This document shows positions 1 through 5,946 of a stretch of DNA of 5,946 bases, in pieces. A model generated the notes under the pieces. It made no database searches. It saw only the letters and a program-made list of their open reading frames with translations, and was not told the origin of the DNA. The stretch spans positions 1 through 5,946 of the forward strand of contig JABXGV010000026.1 of NCBI GenBank assembly GCA_016550485.1. The letters are read 5' to 3'. Numbering within the stretch: position 1 is the first letter of the stretch; each line of letters begins with the position of its first letter. The position numbers and the translations under genes are program-made. Origin of the DNA: an archaeon (lineage in GTDB: Archaea > Asgardarchaeota > Hermodarchaeia > Hermodarchaeales > Hermodarchaeaceae).

Positions 1-1544
1 CCTTGATTTGAACTCACAAAGAGTTGTCCACCTTTTATCTTAGCCAACGCAAAGGTTGGCTCGCTGCCATAGTAGAAGGCCTTGTATATTCCTGTGAGTT
101 GTTTACTCGCCTCAGCATCTAGGGGTACTGGTTCGTCCTCAGGCTGATAGGGTGTCACTCTGTGTAGGGTATTGATGACCCACATGCCATTGACCCACAG
201 GACTGCCATGCTCGAAGGTTCTTCGGCGTCGGGTGTGTCGAAGTTGAACCGGACGGCAGAAATCTTTCTCACACGGAACTCTAAGGGATTGTGGGGGATC
301 ATTGGGGTTCCCCTTCCTGTGTAGAGTTTACCTCGCTTATACACGACAGGATAGAAGGTGTTCCAAAGCCCCACATACACACCAGTGAGTTTGGCAAGAT
401 GGCTCTTATCAACAGGAATCTCTTCTTCTGTGAGAAAATCCTCAATGGAGGGTAACCTCCATTCAACCTCTTGTTGCTGTAACATGAGTTCAAGCGCTTT
501 CCGCCCGAGGGTATGTGGGTGCTTACTACCGGGGTACCACTCTTGGTTCGCTTGGATGGTGACCCCAATTCCATGGTCAGGAATCCAGTACATTGTGCTG
601 GCAAACCCGTAGGATCCGCCACCGTGCCGGAGTACACGGATGTTGGAGCCTGTATCAATGTCAACACCGAGTCCGTAGTTGAGTCCATCTTCAGGGACAA
701 ACTGTGATGTAGTCATTTCCTTGAAGAGGTCTTCTCTCAGGACCTGCTTTCCGTCCACGGTTCCCTTGTTGAGGAGAAATCTAACGAACTTTGCCATGTC
801 CGTGTTACTTATCCAGACGCCACCGCAGCCATAGTCTAGCGTTACTTCATACTCGGTCTGGCGGACGCCATCATCTGTTCCCAAGGCTTCGTTAGGATTG
901 GCCTTAGCCTCGATGCTGCCCAACGCGATTGAGGTTATGCCTAGGGGCATGGCAAGTTTCTCCCGTATAAAGTCAGGATAACTCGTCCCCGAGACACGCT
1001 GAATTGAATAGGCTACAAGATCCATGCCGATATTCGAGTACCAGTATCTATCACCCACTGGGGCTACCATCCAGCAATCCTTCAGGCTCTCAATCGATTC
1101 CTCAAAGGTGTAATGTCCTCTGCTGAACACCCCTCCAATTCTGGGCTCACGGGGTAGCCCAGATCGATGCGAGAGCAGATGCCGAAAAGTAATCTTCTGG
1201 GGTTCCTCTGCCCCAAACCGGCTGTTTATCCTGAACTCCGGATAGTGTTTTACCAGCGGGTCGTCGAGTTCGACGAGTCCCTCCTGTACAGCTAACATGA
1301 ATGCGGCACCCGTGAAGGTCTTGCTTGTTGAAGCAATGTGAAAAATGGTGTCTAGGTCAACTAGCCTTGACCGAGTGAGGTCCAAGTAGCCAAAGGCTTC
1401 TGACCACACTACCTCGTCAGTGGTTACTAAGGAGATGGCTGCACCTGGAACTGTGCCTTTCTTCAGGATAGCTGTCATCTCCTTTCGGAGGGTCTTGATG
1501 ACATCCGCATACATCTTATCCTTATCGTCTGCTGATTGATTCAT
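1..1544 (-). CDS. Serine hydrolase, class C beta-lactamase / penicillin-binding-protein family, 3' end cut by the window
   Basis: Reading the minus strand from the ATG at 1544 gives 514 uninterrupted residues that run off the window at base 1, so the C-terminus is missing. The catalytic domain (about residues 15-355) shows the three family motifs: SxxK as S72-T-S-K75 in 'HIASTSKTFTGAAF', YxN as Y169-S-N171, and H307-G-G in place of the KTG triad. 'VPGAAISLV' near residue 32 and 'RHLLSHRSGLP' near 121 are also typical. The family acylates an active-site serine and includes beta-lactamases, D-aminopeptidases and esterases, so the substrate cannot be named. No signal peptide is visible, which suggests a cytoplasmic enzyme and argues against a classical secreted beta-lactamase. 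After residue 380 come two similar modules, 'LAKLTGVY' and 'SKQLTGIY', like the beta-rich C-terminal domains (DUF3471-like) of such hydrolases. A downstream start at Met11 is possible. It is divergent from the gene at 1749. Confidence 0.9.
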   Translation of the reverse strand, partial: MNQSADDKDKMYADVIKTLRKEMTAILKKGTVPGAAISLVTTDEVVWSEAFGYLDLTRSRLVDLDTIFHIASTSKTFTGAAFMLAVQEGLVELDDPLVKHYPEFRINSRFGAEEPQKITFRHLLSHRSGLPREPRIGGVFSRGHYTFEESIESLKDCWMVAPVGDRYWYSNIGMDLVAYSIQRVSGTSYPDFIREKLAMPLGITSIALGSIEAKANPNEALGTDDGVRQTEYEVTLDYGCGGVWISNTDMAKFVRFLLNKGTVDGKQVLREDLFKEMTTSQFVPEDGLNYGLGVDIDTGSNIRVLRHGGGSYGFASTMYWIPDHGIGVTIQANQEWYPGSKHPHTLGRKALELMLQQQEVEWRLPSIEDFLTEEEIPVDKSHLAKLTGVYVGLWNTFYPVVYKRGKLYTGRGTPMIPHNPLEFRVRKISAVRFNFDTPDAEEPSSMAVLWVNGMWVINTLHRVTPYQPEDEPVPLDAEASKQLTGIYKAFYYGSEPTFALAKIKGGQLFVSSNQ

Positions 1545-1577
1545 GGCGACAGACTCGAGAAATTCTCCTTAAAAAGG

Positions 1578-1590
1578 ATATTTTTTATAC
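1578..1590 (-). promoter_or_regulatory. TATA-like promoter box of the serine hydrolase gene
   Basis: On the minus strand this reads GTATAAAAAATAT, a strong archaeal-type TATA box. Using the usual distance of about 25 bases, transcription would begin near 1558 and leave a leader of only about 14 bases before the ATG at 1544. An AAGGAG sequence at 1565-1570 lies 20 bases before the ATG, too far for a normal ribosome site and probably upstream of the transcript start. The mRNA is therefore likely short-leadered. The start site is inferred. Confidence 0.6.
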
Positions 1591-1600
1591 TTTAGCGGCG

Positions 1601-1687
1601 GATTCAAATGCTTGGGGAGAACTACCAGAACCCGGCTTCGGATTCTAAATTGTAATACAATTTCAACGATGTCTGTGAATTTGAATC
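1601..1687. repeat. Long-range inverted repeat GATTCAAAT / ATTTGAATC with a middle partial copy
   Basis: GATTCAAAT at 1601-1609 is matched by its exact reverse complement at 1679-1687. A partial copy, GATTCTAAAT, lies at 1641-1650. The GATTC or GAATC cores begin at 1601, 1641 and 1683, so the spacing is close to 40 bases. The set brackets the palindrome at 1647-1663. It could be a set of protein-binding sites, but nine-base matches in a 200-base spacer can arise by chance. Confidence 0.35.
1647..1663. promoter_or_regulatory. Perfect 17-bp palindrome, candidate operator between divergent genes
   Basis: AAATTGTA, one central A, then TACAATTT form a perfect dyad with 8-base arms. It lies about 57 bases upstream of the hydrolase TATA box and 86 bases before the proposed start at 1749. 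It overlaps AT-rich DNA (TCTAAATTG) that could be a weak TATA element for the rightward gene. A dyad of this size in a divergent spacer is typical of a dimeric helix-turn-helix regulator site. The regulator is unknown and no regulator gene is in the window. Confidence 0.5.
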
Positions 1688-1748
1688 AAGACAAGGTCCA
1701 AAGAAAGAGTAATAGCTCTCTCGCAAGAAAGTATCGTAGAGGTTGACG

Positions 1749-2867
1749 TTGTCTAATAACGATGTGGCGCCGAAACTTGGTATCGGGTTTCTTCTCAAGA
1801 ATCTCAAGACTGTTGTGAAGATCAAACGGTCAAGTCGTAAACGGATAGAACAATTCATCGCATCGACTCCCCAAATGACCCAGCCACTCATCCCCACTTT
1901 TGAGGGAACTGGTGGCCCCATGGAGGAAGGGATGCTCTACGTTCTTTTCCATTCAAAAGGCAAATCCGCGCTCTCAGCAATCGATACCATCTCACGGTTT
2001 TTCTGGGTCAATGCACCCGCAATCAAGTATGCGTTCCTCGACTCCTACCTCCTTTCAGAACGATTCGAGTCGGGACAGTGGGCCACTCCCTACCAACACG
2101 GTATCCTTGAGAATCTCTCTAAGGACCGGTACCATCAAGAGATTTCACTCCAAGACGCCGAACTCCTCATCGACGGCTCTTGGCAGGAAGGATATCACTA
2201 CACCTTCAACGATCACATCAATGACATCGCAGGAACACTCACCCTAACACCCATCGAGAACAGTGTTCTGGTTTATTACGGCGGCCGGGTCGCCATCACC
2301 CCTTCGATGTCCCAAAAATTCTATGACGTCTTCGCGCTCAAAGCCCAAGGTGAAATAACAATACAGGGAAAGACGGTCCAAATAACAGATGGACGAGCGG
2401 TCATAGAGCACGGACTGGGCGTCTTCTCCACCTTTCACATCTACGATTGGCGGTGGCTGAATCTCCATTTTAAAGAGGGAAGTGTCCACCTCTTCTATCA
2501 TTCCCTGGACCTCCGAGAAAGAGATGAGGGCATCTTGGAGTCAGGAGAAGGGGCTGCGACTTTGAACGAAGAATTTGTTCACTTCCTGCCAGGGACCTTT
2601 CATATCCAGGAAAGTCGCTACCTGAAGGATCAATCCCTTCCAACCAAGATACCGGTTGAGTGGAGGGTCACTGCAGGGAATGACACAACGGGGAAGCCTC
2701 TATTGGATTTGGTTATGAAACGGATTGTTCATCGGTCTTGGATAGGGATGGGGCGAGAAGACGAGTATGTGACCAACTATATCGTACAGGCAAAGGGCAC
2801 TTGGAAAGGTACACGCATCCGGGGGAGTGGAACAATGGAGAACCAAATGCATCGAATAATTAAGTAA
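1749..2867 (+). CDS. Unassigned protein with possible CrtC/AttH lipocalin-like C-terminal half
   Basis: I do not firmly recognise this protein of about 372 residues. No signal peptide or membrane span is clear. The N-terminus (about 7-40) is strongly basic (KNLKTVVKIKRSSRKR). The middle and C-terminal parts alternate short beta strands. 'GRAVIEHGLGVFSTFHIYDWRWLNLHF' splits into 'GRAVIEHGLG' near 216-225 and 'DWRWLNLHF' near 233-241; with 'RIRGSGTME' near 356-364 these resemble the conserved Gly/His/Trp blocks and closing G-x-G-x-ME of the carotenoid hydratase CrtC / AttH lipocalin-like group. That assignment is by eye only, and no carotenoid genes are nearby. Starts: TTG at 1743 abuts an AGAGG sequence, whereas TTG at 1749 has GAGG six bases upstream, so I prefer 1749. 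ATG at 1875 or 1920 would shorten the protein by 42 or 57 residues. An in-frame stop at 1737 closes the frame upstream. Confidence 0.72.
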   Translation: MSNNDVAPKLGIGFLLKNLKTVVKIKRSSRKRIEQFIASTPQMTQPLIPTFEGTGGPMEEGMLYVLFHSKGKSALSAIDTISRFFWVNAPAIKYAFLDSYLLSERFESGQWATPYQHGILENLSKDRYHQEISLQDAELLIDGSWQEGYHYTFNDHINDIAGTLTLTPIENSVLVYYGGRVAITPSMSQKFYDVFALKAQGEITIQGKTVQITDGRAVIEHGLGVFSTFHIYDWRWLNLHFKEGSVHLFYHSLDLRERDEGILESGEGAATLNEEFVHFLPGTFHIQESRYLKDQSLPTKIPVEWRVTAGNDTTGKPLLDLVMKRIVHRSWIGMGREDEYVTNYIVQAKGTWKGTRIRGSGTMENQMHRIIK

Positions 2868-2912
2868 AATCTCTTGCTAGGCTTCTAGAGTAGCTGCTTT
2901 GAACGAGGAATG

Positions 2913-2921
2913 ATATTAAAA
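2913..2921 (+). promoter_or_regulatory. Candidate TATA-like box of the phosphate transporter gene
   Basis: ATATTAAAA is preceded by purine-rich GAACGAGGAATG, which could serve as a TFB recognition element. The expected transcript start is near 2943, giving a leader of about 38 bases before the ATG at 2981. The inferred start falls beside the palindrome at 2945-2958. The box is a weak match, so the call is tentative. Confidence 0.35.
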
Positions 2922-2958
2922 CACTAGTAGACTTTTCCCACGAATACTAGTGCTAGTA
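2922..2958. repeat. Cluster of three CTAGT-type sites forming inverted repeats, candidate operator
   Basis: CACTAGTA at 2922-2929 is the exact reverse complement of TACTAGTG at 2945-2952, with 15 bases between. A third related copy follows directly, so that 2945-2958 reads TACTAG-TG-CTAGTA, a 6-base-arm dyad. The cluster lies between the putative TATA box and the start codon of the Na/Pi cotransporter, where a repressor could block transcription. The pair could instead form a hairpin at the end of the preceding transcript. Confidence 0.42.
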
Positions 2959-2980
2959 CCACCCTTGGGTGCTGTTCATT

Positions 2981-4630
2981 ATGGACCTACTCTTAGACTT
3001 AATCATATATAATGGATCCGTGCTATTCGGCATTATAGGCGGGCTTGCCCTCTTGATGTACAGCATCTCTCTGCTGAGTGATAGCCTTGGAAAAATCTCT
3101 GGGTCAACGATTTCTAAAATCCTAGAAAGAACTACAAACAATCCTGTAACAGGTTTGTTTGTGGGGACCGGGACTACCTTCATGACGCAGAGCTCCAGCA
3201 TTACGATGATGACGCTGATTGGACTCGTTAATTCGGGAATCATGACCTTCAGGCAATCGGTCAACGTGATGCTCGGGTCAGAGATAGGGACAACAATGAC
3301 GGCGCAGCTAGCAGCCTTTGACATCGGTTTCGCCTTCCTCCCACTAATCGCTATTGGGTTTTTTCTCAACGTGGCATCAAAGAACGAGAAGGTGAAGCTC
3401 GCTGCCAAGGTCATCTTTAGCATTGGATTACTTTTCGTTGCTATGGATTTTATTAAACAAGGGTTCGGGCCCATCAAGGATTTACAGATATTCAAAGACC
3501 TAATCGCTTCTTGGGGAGTAATACCCCTCTATGGGATTCTCATAGGAACTCTGATAGCTGGAGTTACTCAAAGTAGTTCTGCAACCACCAGTATGGTTGT
3601 CGCACTCGGCGGCACCTTAAATGCCGCGGGGAACCCAATCATCAGTTTGGAGGCGGGAATAGCCCTCTGTATTGGGGCTAACCTCGGTACCTGCGTACTG
3701 GAACTCATCGTCGGTGTCGGCGCCACAAGACCAGCAAAGAGAACCGCGCTTGCCCAAGCATTAATCAACATCATCGGGATTCTTGTGTTCTTACCCTTCC
3801 TTCCACAATTTACCGCACTTGTGCGGTTGACACACTTTGACCTACAAAGACAAATTGCGAATGCCCACACCATCTTCAACGTCATTGTCAGCGTGATGTT
3901 CATCCCCTTTGTAGGAGCTCTCGTCTGGTTCTGCGAGAAGATAATCCCAATCAGGGAAGGAGAACTCAGACCTCGTCACTTCTTTGACGAGAAAATGCTT
4001 AGCCTCGCCCAGCTAGCCCTCAGAGAGTCAGAGCGGGAAGTTGTACGGACAGCAGAGAAGACCCTGAAGATGCTAGGTCTAAGTAAAGACGCGATGGTTG
4101 ATGGAAAACTCGATTTCGCCAAAGAGGTCCTCGTTCTTGAAGATGAAGTAGACGATTTCTGTGACGAGACCGAGAAGTTCATTGACCGAATCCATGAAGA
4201 GGATTTAACTGAAAGAGATAAACTGTGGCGAATAAGGCTGCTAAGGATAATTACAGATGTGGAGCGAGTAGGGGACCTGTGTAATAACCTAGCTGAGTTT
4301 GCCATCAGAAAGGAGAAAGAGGAAGTTCCTTTCTCCGAAAAAGGAAGAAAAGATCTCAGGAGCTTGTTCGAAGCAGTTGAAAGGGCTTACTCTACTGCCA
4401 TCGAAGCCTTGAAAGAGAAGAGCAAAAGCAAGGCAAGGATGGCTACAGAAATGGAGGATGAGGTCGATGTCTTAGAGAAGCAACTCAAGAAGGCCCACAT
4501 CAAGAGGATGAAAAGAGGAATCTGTGTTCCCGCAGCAGATGTGCTCTTCACTGAAAGCCTCCGAAATCTTGAGCGAATCAGCGACCATGCTGACAACATC
4601 GCCTATGATGTTCTGGAAACCTTCCTCTAA
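2981..4630 (+). CDS. Na+/phosphate cotransporter (NptA/PNaS family) with fused PhoU-like domain
   Basis: This complete 549-residue membrane protein is predicted to import phosphate with sodium. The N-terminal part (about 10-320) has the two inverted Na/Pi-cotransporter repeats, each with a QSSS signature: Q70-S-S-S73 in 'TTFMTQSSS' and Q197-S-S-S200 in 'AGVTQSSSATTS'. Each is followed by a glycine-rich G-x-x-x-GT element ('GSEIGTT' at 99-105, 'GANLGT' at 232-237). 'NAHTIFN' at 294-300 is also characteristic. The hydrophilic C-terminal part (about 340-549) is helical and PhoU-like, with two diagnostic blocks: 'DVERVGDLCNNLAEFA' at 426 and 'NLERISDHADNIAYDV' at 529. The order and length match the common bacterial and archaeal COG1283-type proteins. 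A GTG at 2969 would add four residues. I prefer the ATG at 2981 because GGTG at 2968-2971 sits nine bases upstream and the ATG leads straight into the hydrophobic N-terminus. No other phosphate gene is adjacent. Confidence 0.93.
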   Translation: MDLLLDLIIYNGSVLFGIIGGLALLMYSISLLSDSLGKISGSTISKILERTTNNPVTGLFVGTGTTFMTQSSSITMMTLIGLVNSGIMTFRQSVNVMLGSEIGTTMTAQLAAFDIGFAFLPLIAIGFFLNVASKNEKVKLAAKVIFSIGLLFVAMDFIKQGFGPIKDLQIFKDLIASWGVIPLYGILIGTLIAGVTQSSSATTSMVVALGGTLNAAGNPIISLEAGIALCIGANLGTCVLELIVGVGATRPAKRTALAQALINIIGILVFLPFLPQFTALVRLTHFDLQRQIANAHTIFNVIVSVMFIPFVGALVWFCEKIIPIREGELRPRHFFDEKMLSLAQLALRESEREVVRTAEKTLKMLGLSKDAMVDGKLDFAKEVLVLEDEVDDFCDETEKFIDRIHEEDLTERDKLWRIRLLRIITDVERVGDLCNNLAEFAIRKEKEEVPFSEKGRKDLRSLFEAVERAYSTAIEALKEKSKSKARMATEMEDEVDVLEKQLKKAHIKRMKRGICVPAADVLFTESLRNLERISDHADNIAYDVLETFL

Positions 4631-4653
4631 AGAATACAACAGAGTGAAACCCA

Positions 4654-4675
4654 CAAGGTTCCCTGCATTACCTTG
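4654..4675 (+). other. Small perfect hairpin in the 3' region after the cotransporter gene
   Basis: CAAGGT at 4654-4659 pairs perfectly with ACCTTG at 4670-4675 around a 10-base loop, starting 24 bases after the stop codon. Part of the loop (CCTGCAT, 4662-4668) is also complementary to ATGCAGG at 4728-4734, so an alternative longer fold is possible. No T-run follows directly. It may be a 3' UTR structure; chance cannot be excluded. Confidence 0.25.
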
Positions 4676-4780
4676 GAGAAACAAGGCTAGACTGGCTACG
4701 CGTATCAGTCGTGTTTTCTGTCGGTTCATGCAGGAGAGGTGGTTATAGCGGTTTTGTCGGGTTTCCGCTGAGCGAAATGG

Positions 4781-4794
4781 TTTATTTATTTTGT
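4781..4794 (+). promoter_or_regulatory. AT-rich tract TTTATTTATTTTGT: cofC TATA-like box and/or T-rich terminator
   Basis: This tract allows two readings that may both hold. As a promoter, TTTATTTATT preceded by GCGAAATGG resembles an archaeal TFB/TATA pair and would place the cofC transcript start near 4811. As a terminator, archaeal transcription often ends at T-rich stretches without a stem, and this is the first strong one after the cotransporter stop at 4630. The DNA from 4631 to 4915 holds no convincing gene. Confidence 0.4.
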
Positions 4795-4915
4795 TATTAA
4801 AAAAATCTAGATATGATAGTTTAGCATCTTGGGTAACGATAGATTCAATAAACCCCACGGCAAATATCTATGCCCCCTGAGTCTGTTTCGGGTCATGGGA
4901 GTTGAGAGCCAATCG

Positions 4916-5578
4916 ATGACAAACCCCTACACTACTGCCATTATCCCTGTCCGTCTTTTACCCACCGCCAAGCACCGCCTCTCCACACTACTTGAGGACG
5001 CTGAAAGGCATAAGCTCGTTCACGCCATGCTGGAGGATGTGTTGGACGCTGCTGAGAATGCTAACACTATTAATGACGTAATTGTGGTGACTAATGACGC
5101 TGAACTAGAAACCATAGCGAGGGGCAGAGGACATGACGTATTCCCAGCAACGGAAGCAACAGGACTGAATCAGGAATTAACAGAAGCCATTCAATATGCT
5201 GAAAAGAAAGGCGCCGAAGCTGTCGTAATCATTCTAGCCGATCTCCCACTCCTCACCGGAGATGTGTTAGACCAGATGATTGAGGGGAGCTGCCAGCAAT
5301 CCTGTTTGATGATAGCACAGGACTGGCGAGGGAAAGGGACGAATATTCTCTATCTTCACCCTCCCTCTGTTCTCGAGCTACACTTTGGCCTGGGAAGTCT
5401 TACTAGCCATTTAGCAGCGGCCCAAGAGGCGGGTGTGGCTGCCAGCTGTTTTGCAGCCTTTGAAACCGCCCTCGACCTTGATGACCCGGATGCAGCTCAT
5501 CGATTTCTCCGTATCGCCGCTGATAGCCCTCAAGCGCAGACCACTCGCACCTACCGCCTACTCAGCTCAGCCGTTTGA
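4916..5578 (+). CDS. cofC: 2-phospho-L-lactate guanylyltransferase (coenzyme F420 biosynthesis)
   Basis: CofC uses GTP to activate 2-phospho-L-lactate (or phosphoenolpyruvate in some lineages), giving the guanylyl intermediate that CofD joins to the deazaflavin Fo. The 220-residue product has the family blocks in order: 'AIIPVRLLPTAKHRLS' at 8-23 (nucleotide-binding loop with K19 and R21), 'IVVTND' at 56-61, 'GLNQELTEAI' at 83-92, 'ILADLPLLT' at 106-114 (the metal-site Asp), 'GKGTNIL' at 139-145, 'HFGLGSLTSH' at 156-165, and the closing 'LDLDDPD' at 186-192. The length fits the family. An in-frame TTG at 4829 and an ATG at 4895 would add 29 or 7 residues. I chose the ATG at 4916 because family members usually begin a few residues before the AIIPV strand; no good ribosome site decides it. 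Residues after 200 are a short, probably variable tail. No other F420 gene is in the window. It is convergent with the next gene, with 33 bases between. Confidence 0.92.
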   Translation: MTNPYTTAIIPVRLLPTAKHRLSTLLEDAERHKLVHAMLEDVLDAAENANTINDVIVVTNDAELETIARGRGHDVFPATEATGLNQELTEAIQYAEKKGAEAVVIILADLPLLTGDVLDQMIEGSCQQSCLMIAQDWRGKGTNILYLHPPSVLELHFGLGSLTSHLAAAQEAGVAASCFAAFETALDLDDPDAAHRFLRIAADSPQAQTTRTYRLLSSAV

Positions 5579-5611
5579 AAGAACAGACTGAGGAATCGTG
5601 GAGGAGTGAGG

Positions 5612-5946
5612 CTAGCCCAAGTCGCCACGGGGACGCTCCCCTAGCGCTTTGAAGTCAGGGTCGATGTTGATGAAGAGCAGTATGACTATTGAAATGATGA
5701 CGAATACAGTAAAGACCGGCCCAAACCAGAGATACCCAAGGATTTCAGAGCCAGTTTGAATTGTAGACCATTGCATCAGGAACCCTAGTAATAGTATTGA
5801 AAAGGCTTGGAATATGTTCAGGGGAACACCCTTGAAGCCCTCATATATCCCAGCACGTGCACTCCCTGACACCAGCGAATCTACGTGAATAATATCGGCT
5901 GGAACCACATAACTCATTATATAATATCCTGCCATTGAGGCTGCAA
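5612..5946 (-). CDS. C-terminal part of an MFS_2 / GPH-type cation symporter, 5' end outside the window
   Basis: The minus-strand frame is open at the right edge and ends with TAG at 5612-5614, leaving about 110 residues. 'PADIIHVDSLVSGSARAGIY' followed by 'EGFKGVPLNIFQAFS' matches the late conserved loop of the glycoside-pentoside-hexuronide:cation symporter group, where an Asp-rich loop and 'R-x-G-x-Y-x-G' precede the last two membrane helices. Two hydrophobic segments follow (about residues 39-59 and 69-92 of the visible part), then a polar tail ending in 'GERPRGDLG'. The Met codon at 5935 is internal, because the frame continues upstream in the same family context ('AAS' before it) and a 107-residue protein would lack most of the fold. 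The transported substrate cannot be read from this end. The other MFS branches remain possible. Confidence 0.75.
   Translation of the reverse strand, partial: AASMAGYYIMSYVVPADIIHVDSLVSGSARAGIYEGFKGVPLNIFQAFSILLLGFLMQWSTIQTGSEILGYLWFGPVFTVFVIISIVILLFINIDPDFKALGERPRGDLG

Noticed and set aside
299..707. Several short frames on both strands (299-700, 358-612, 513-707)
   Set aside because: All are shadows of the serine hydrolase, whose minus-strand frame is open through the whole region and carries the catalytic motifs.
1622..1921. 99-codon minus-strand frame over the divergent spacer and the start of the lipocalin-like gene
   Set aside because: Its 5' half is antisense to the plus-strand gene, its 3' half covers the repeat-rich spacer, and the product has no recognisable motif.
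2960..2971. CACCC-TT-GGGTG inverted repeat just before the cotransporter start
   Set aside because: The two-base loop is too tight for a hairpin and the 5-base arms are short. The GGTG half is better explained as a weak ribosome site.
2953..3495. 180-codon open frame on the minus strand
   Set aside because: It lies antisense inside the Na/Pi cotransporter, whose plus-strand translation shows clear family motifs. The antisense product looks like no known protein.
4524..4748. 74-codon plus-strand frame overlapping the cotransporter 3' end
   Set aside because: It is a shifted frame over the PhoU-like C-terminus. The main frame is complete without it and shows no sign of frameshift.
4631..4780. 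Possible tRNA or small RNA gene in the spacer
   Set aside because: There is no acceptor or anticodon arm arrangement and no T-arm consensus in the right context. Only a small hairpin is visible.
4472..4858. 128-codon minus-strand frame spanning the cotransporter end and the following spacer
   Set aside because: About 40% of it is antisense to the PhoU-like C-terminus, its start is a GTG without a ribosome site, and the product has no recognisable motif. A small gene here is not excluded but is unsupported.

Overview
The window reads as an archaeal chromosome segment. Two observations support this: it carries cofC, a gene of coenzyme F420 biosynthesis, and the gene fronts have AT-rich TATA-like boxes with few convincing Shine-Dalgarno sites. 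CofC also occurs in some bacteria, so the evidence is good but not absolute. The balanced base composition and the gene mix (F420, class C serine hydrolase, Na/Pi carrier, sugar-type carrier) would suit an Asgard (Thorarchaeota-like) or other mesophilic archaeal lineage. That finer placement is a guess.

Layout: (1) 1-1544, minus strand: a serine hydrolase of the class C beta-lactamase / penicillin-binding-protein family, with an intact catalytic domain and two similar C-terminal beta-rich modules; its 3' end lies outside the window. (2) 1545-1748: a divergent intergenic region with a strong TATA-like box for the hydrolase, a perfect 17-bp palindrome and a longer-range inverted repeat. (3) 1749-2867, plus strand: an unassigned protein of about 372 residues whose C-terminal half resembles the lipocalin-like CrtC/AttH group. 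(4) 2868-2980: a short intergenic region with a TATA-like element and three related CTAGT-type sites. (5) 2981-4630, plus strand: a complete Na+/phosphate cotransporter of the NptA type with a fused PhoU-like domain. (6) 4631-4915: an intergenic region with a small hairpin and a T-rich tract, then the cofC leader. (7) 4916-5578, plus strand: cofC. (8) 5612-5946, minus strand: the C-terminal end of an MFS_2 / GPH-type membrane carrier, convergent with cofC and cut by the window edge.

The genes do not form one obvious pathway. Each of the three plus-strand genes is preceded by more than 100 bases without a gene, and candidate promoters can be proposed for each, so they are probably separate transcription units. 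The only likely shared control is between the divergent hydrolase and lipocalin-like genes. I found no CRISPR array, tRNA, rRNA, insertion sequence, phage gene or recognisable defence system. The most interesting content is the palindromic regulatory DNA, the duplicated C-terminal modules of the hydrolase and the unassigned protein beside it.
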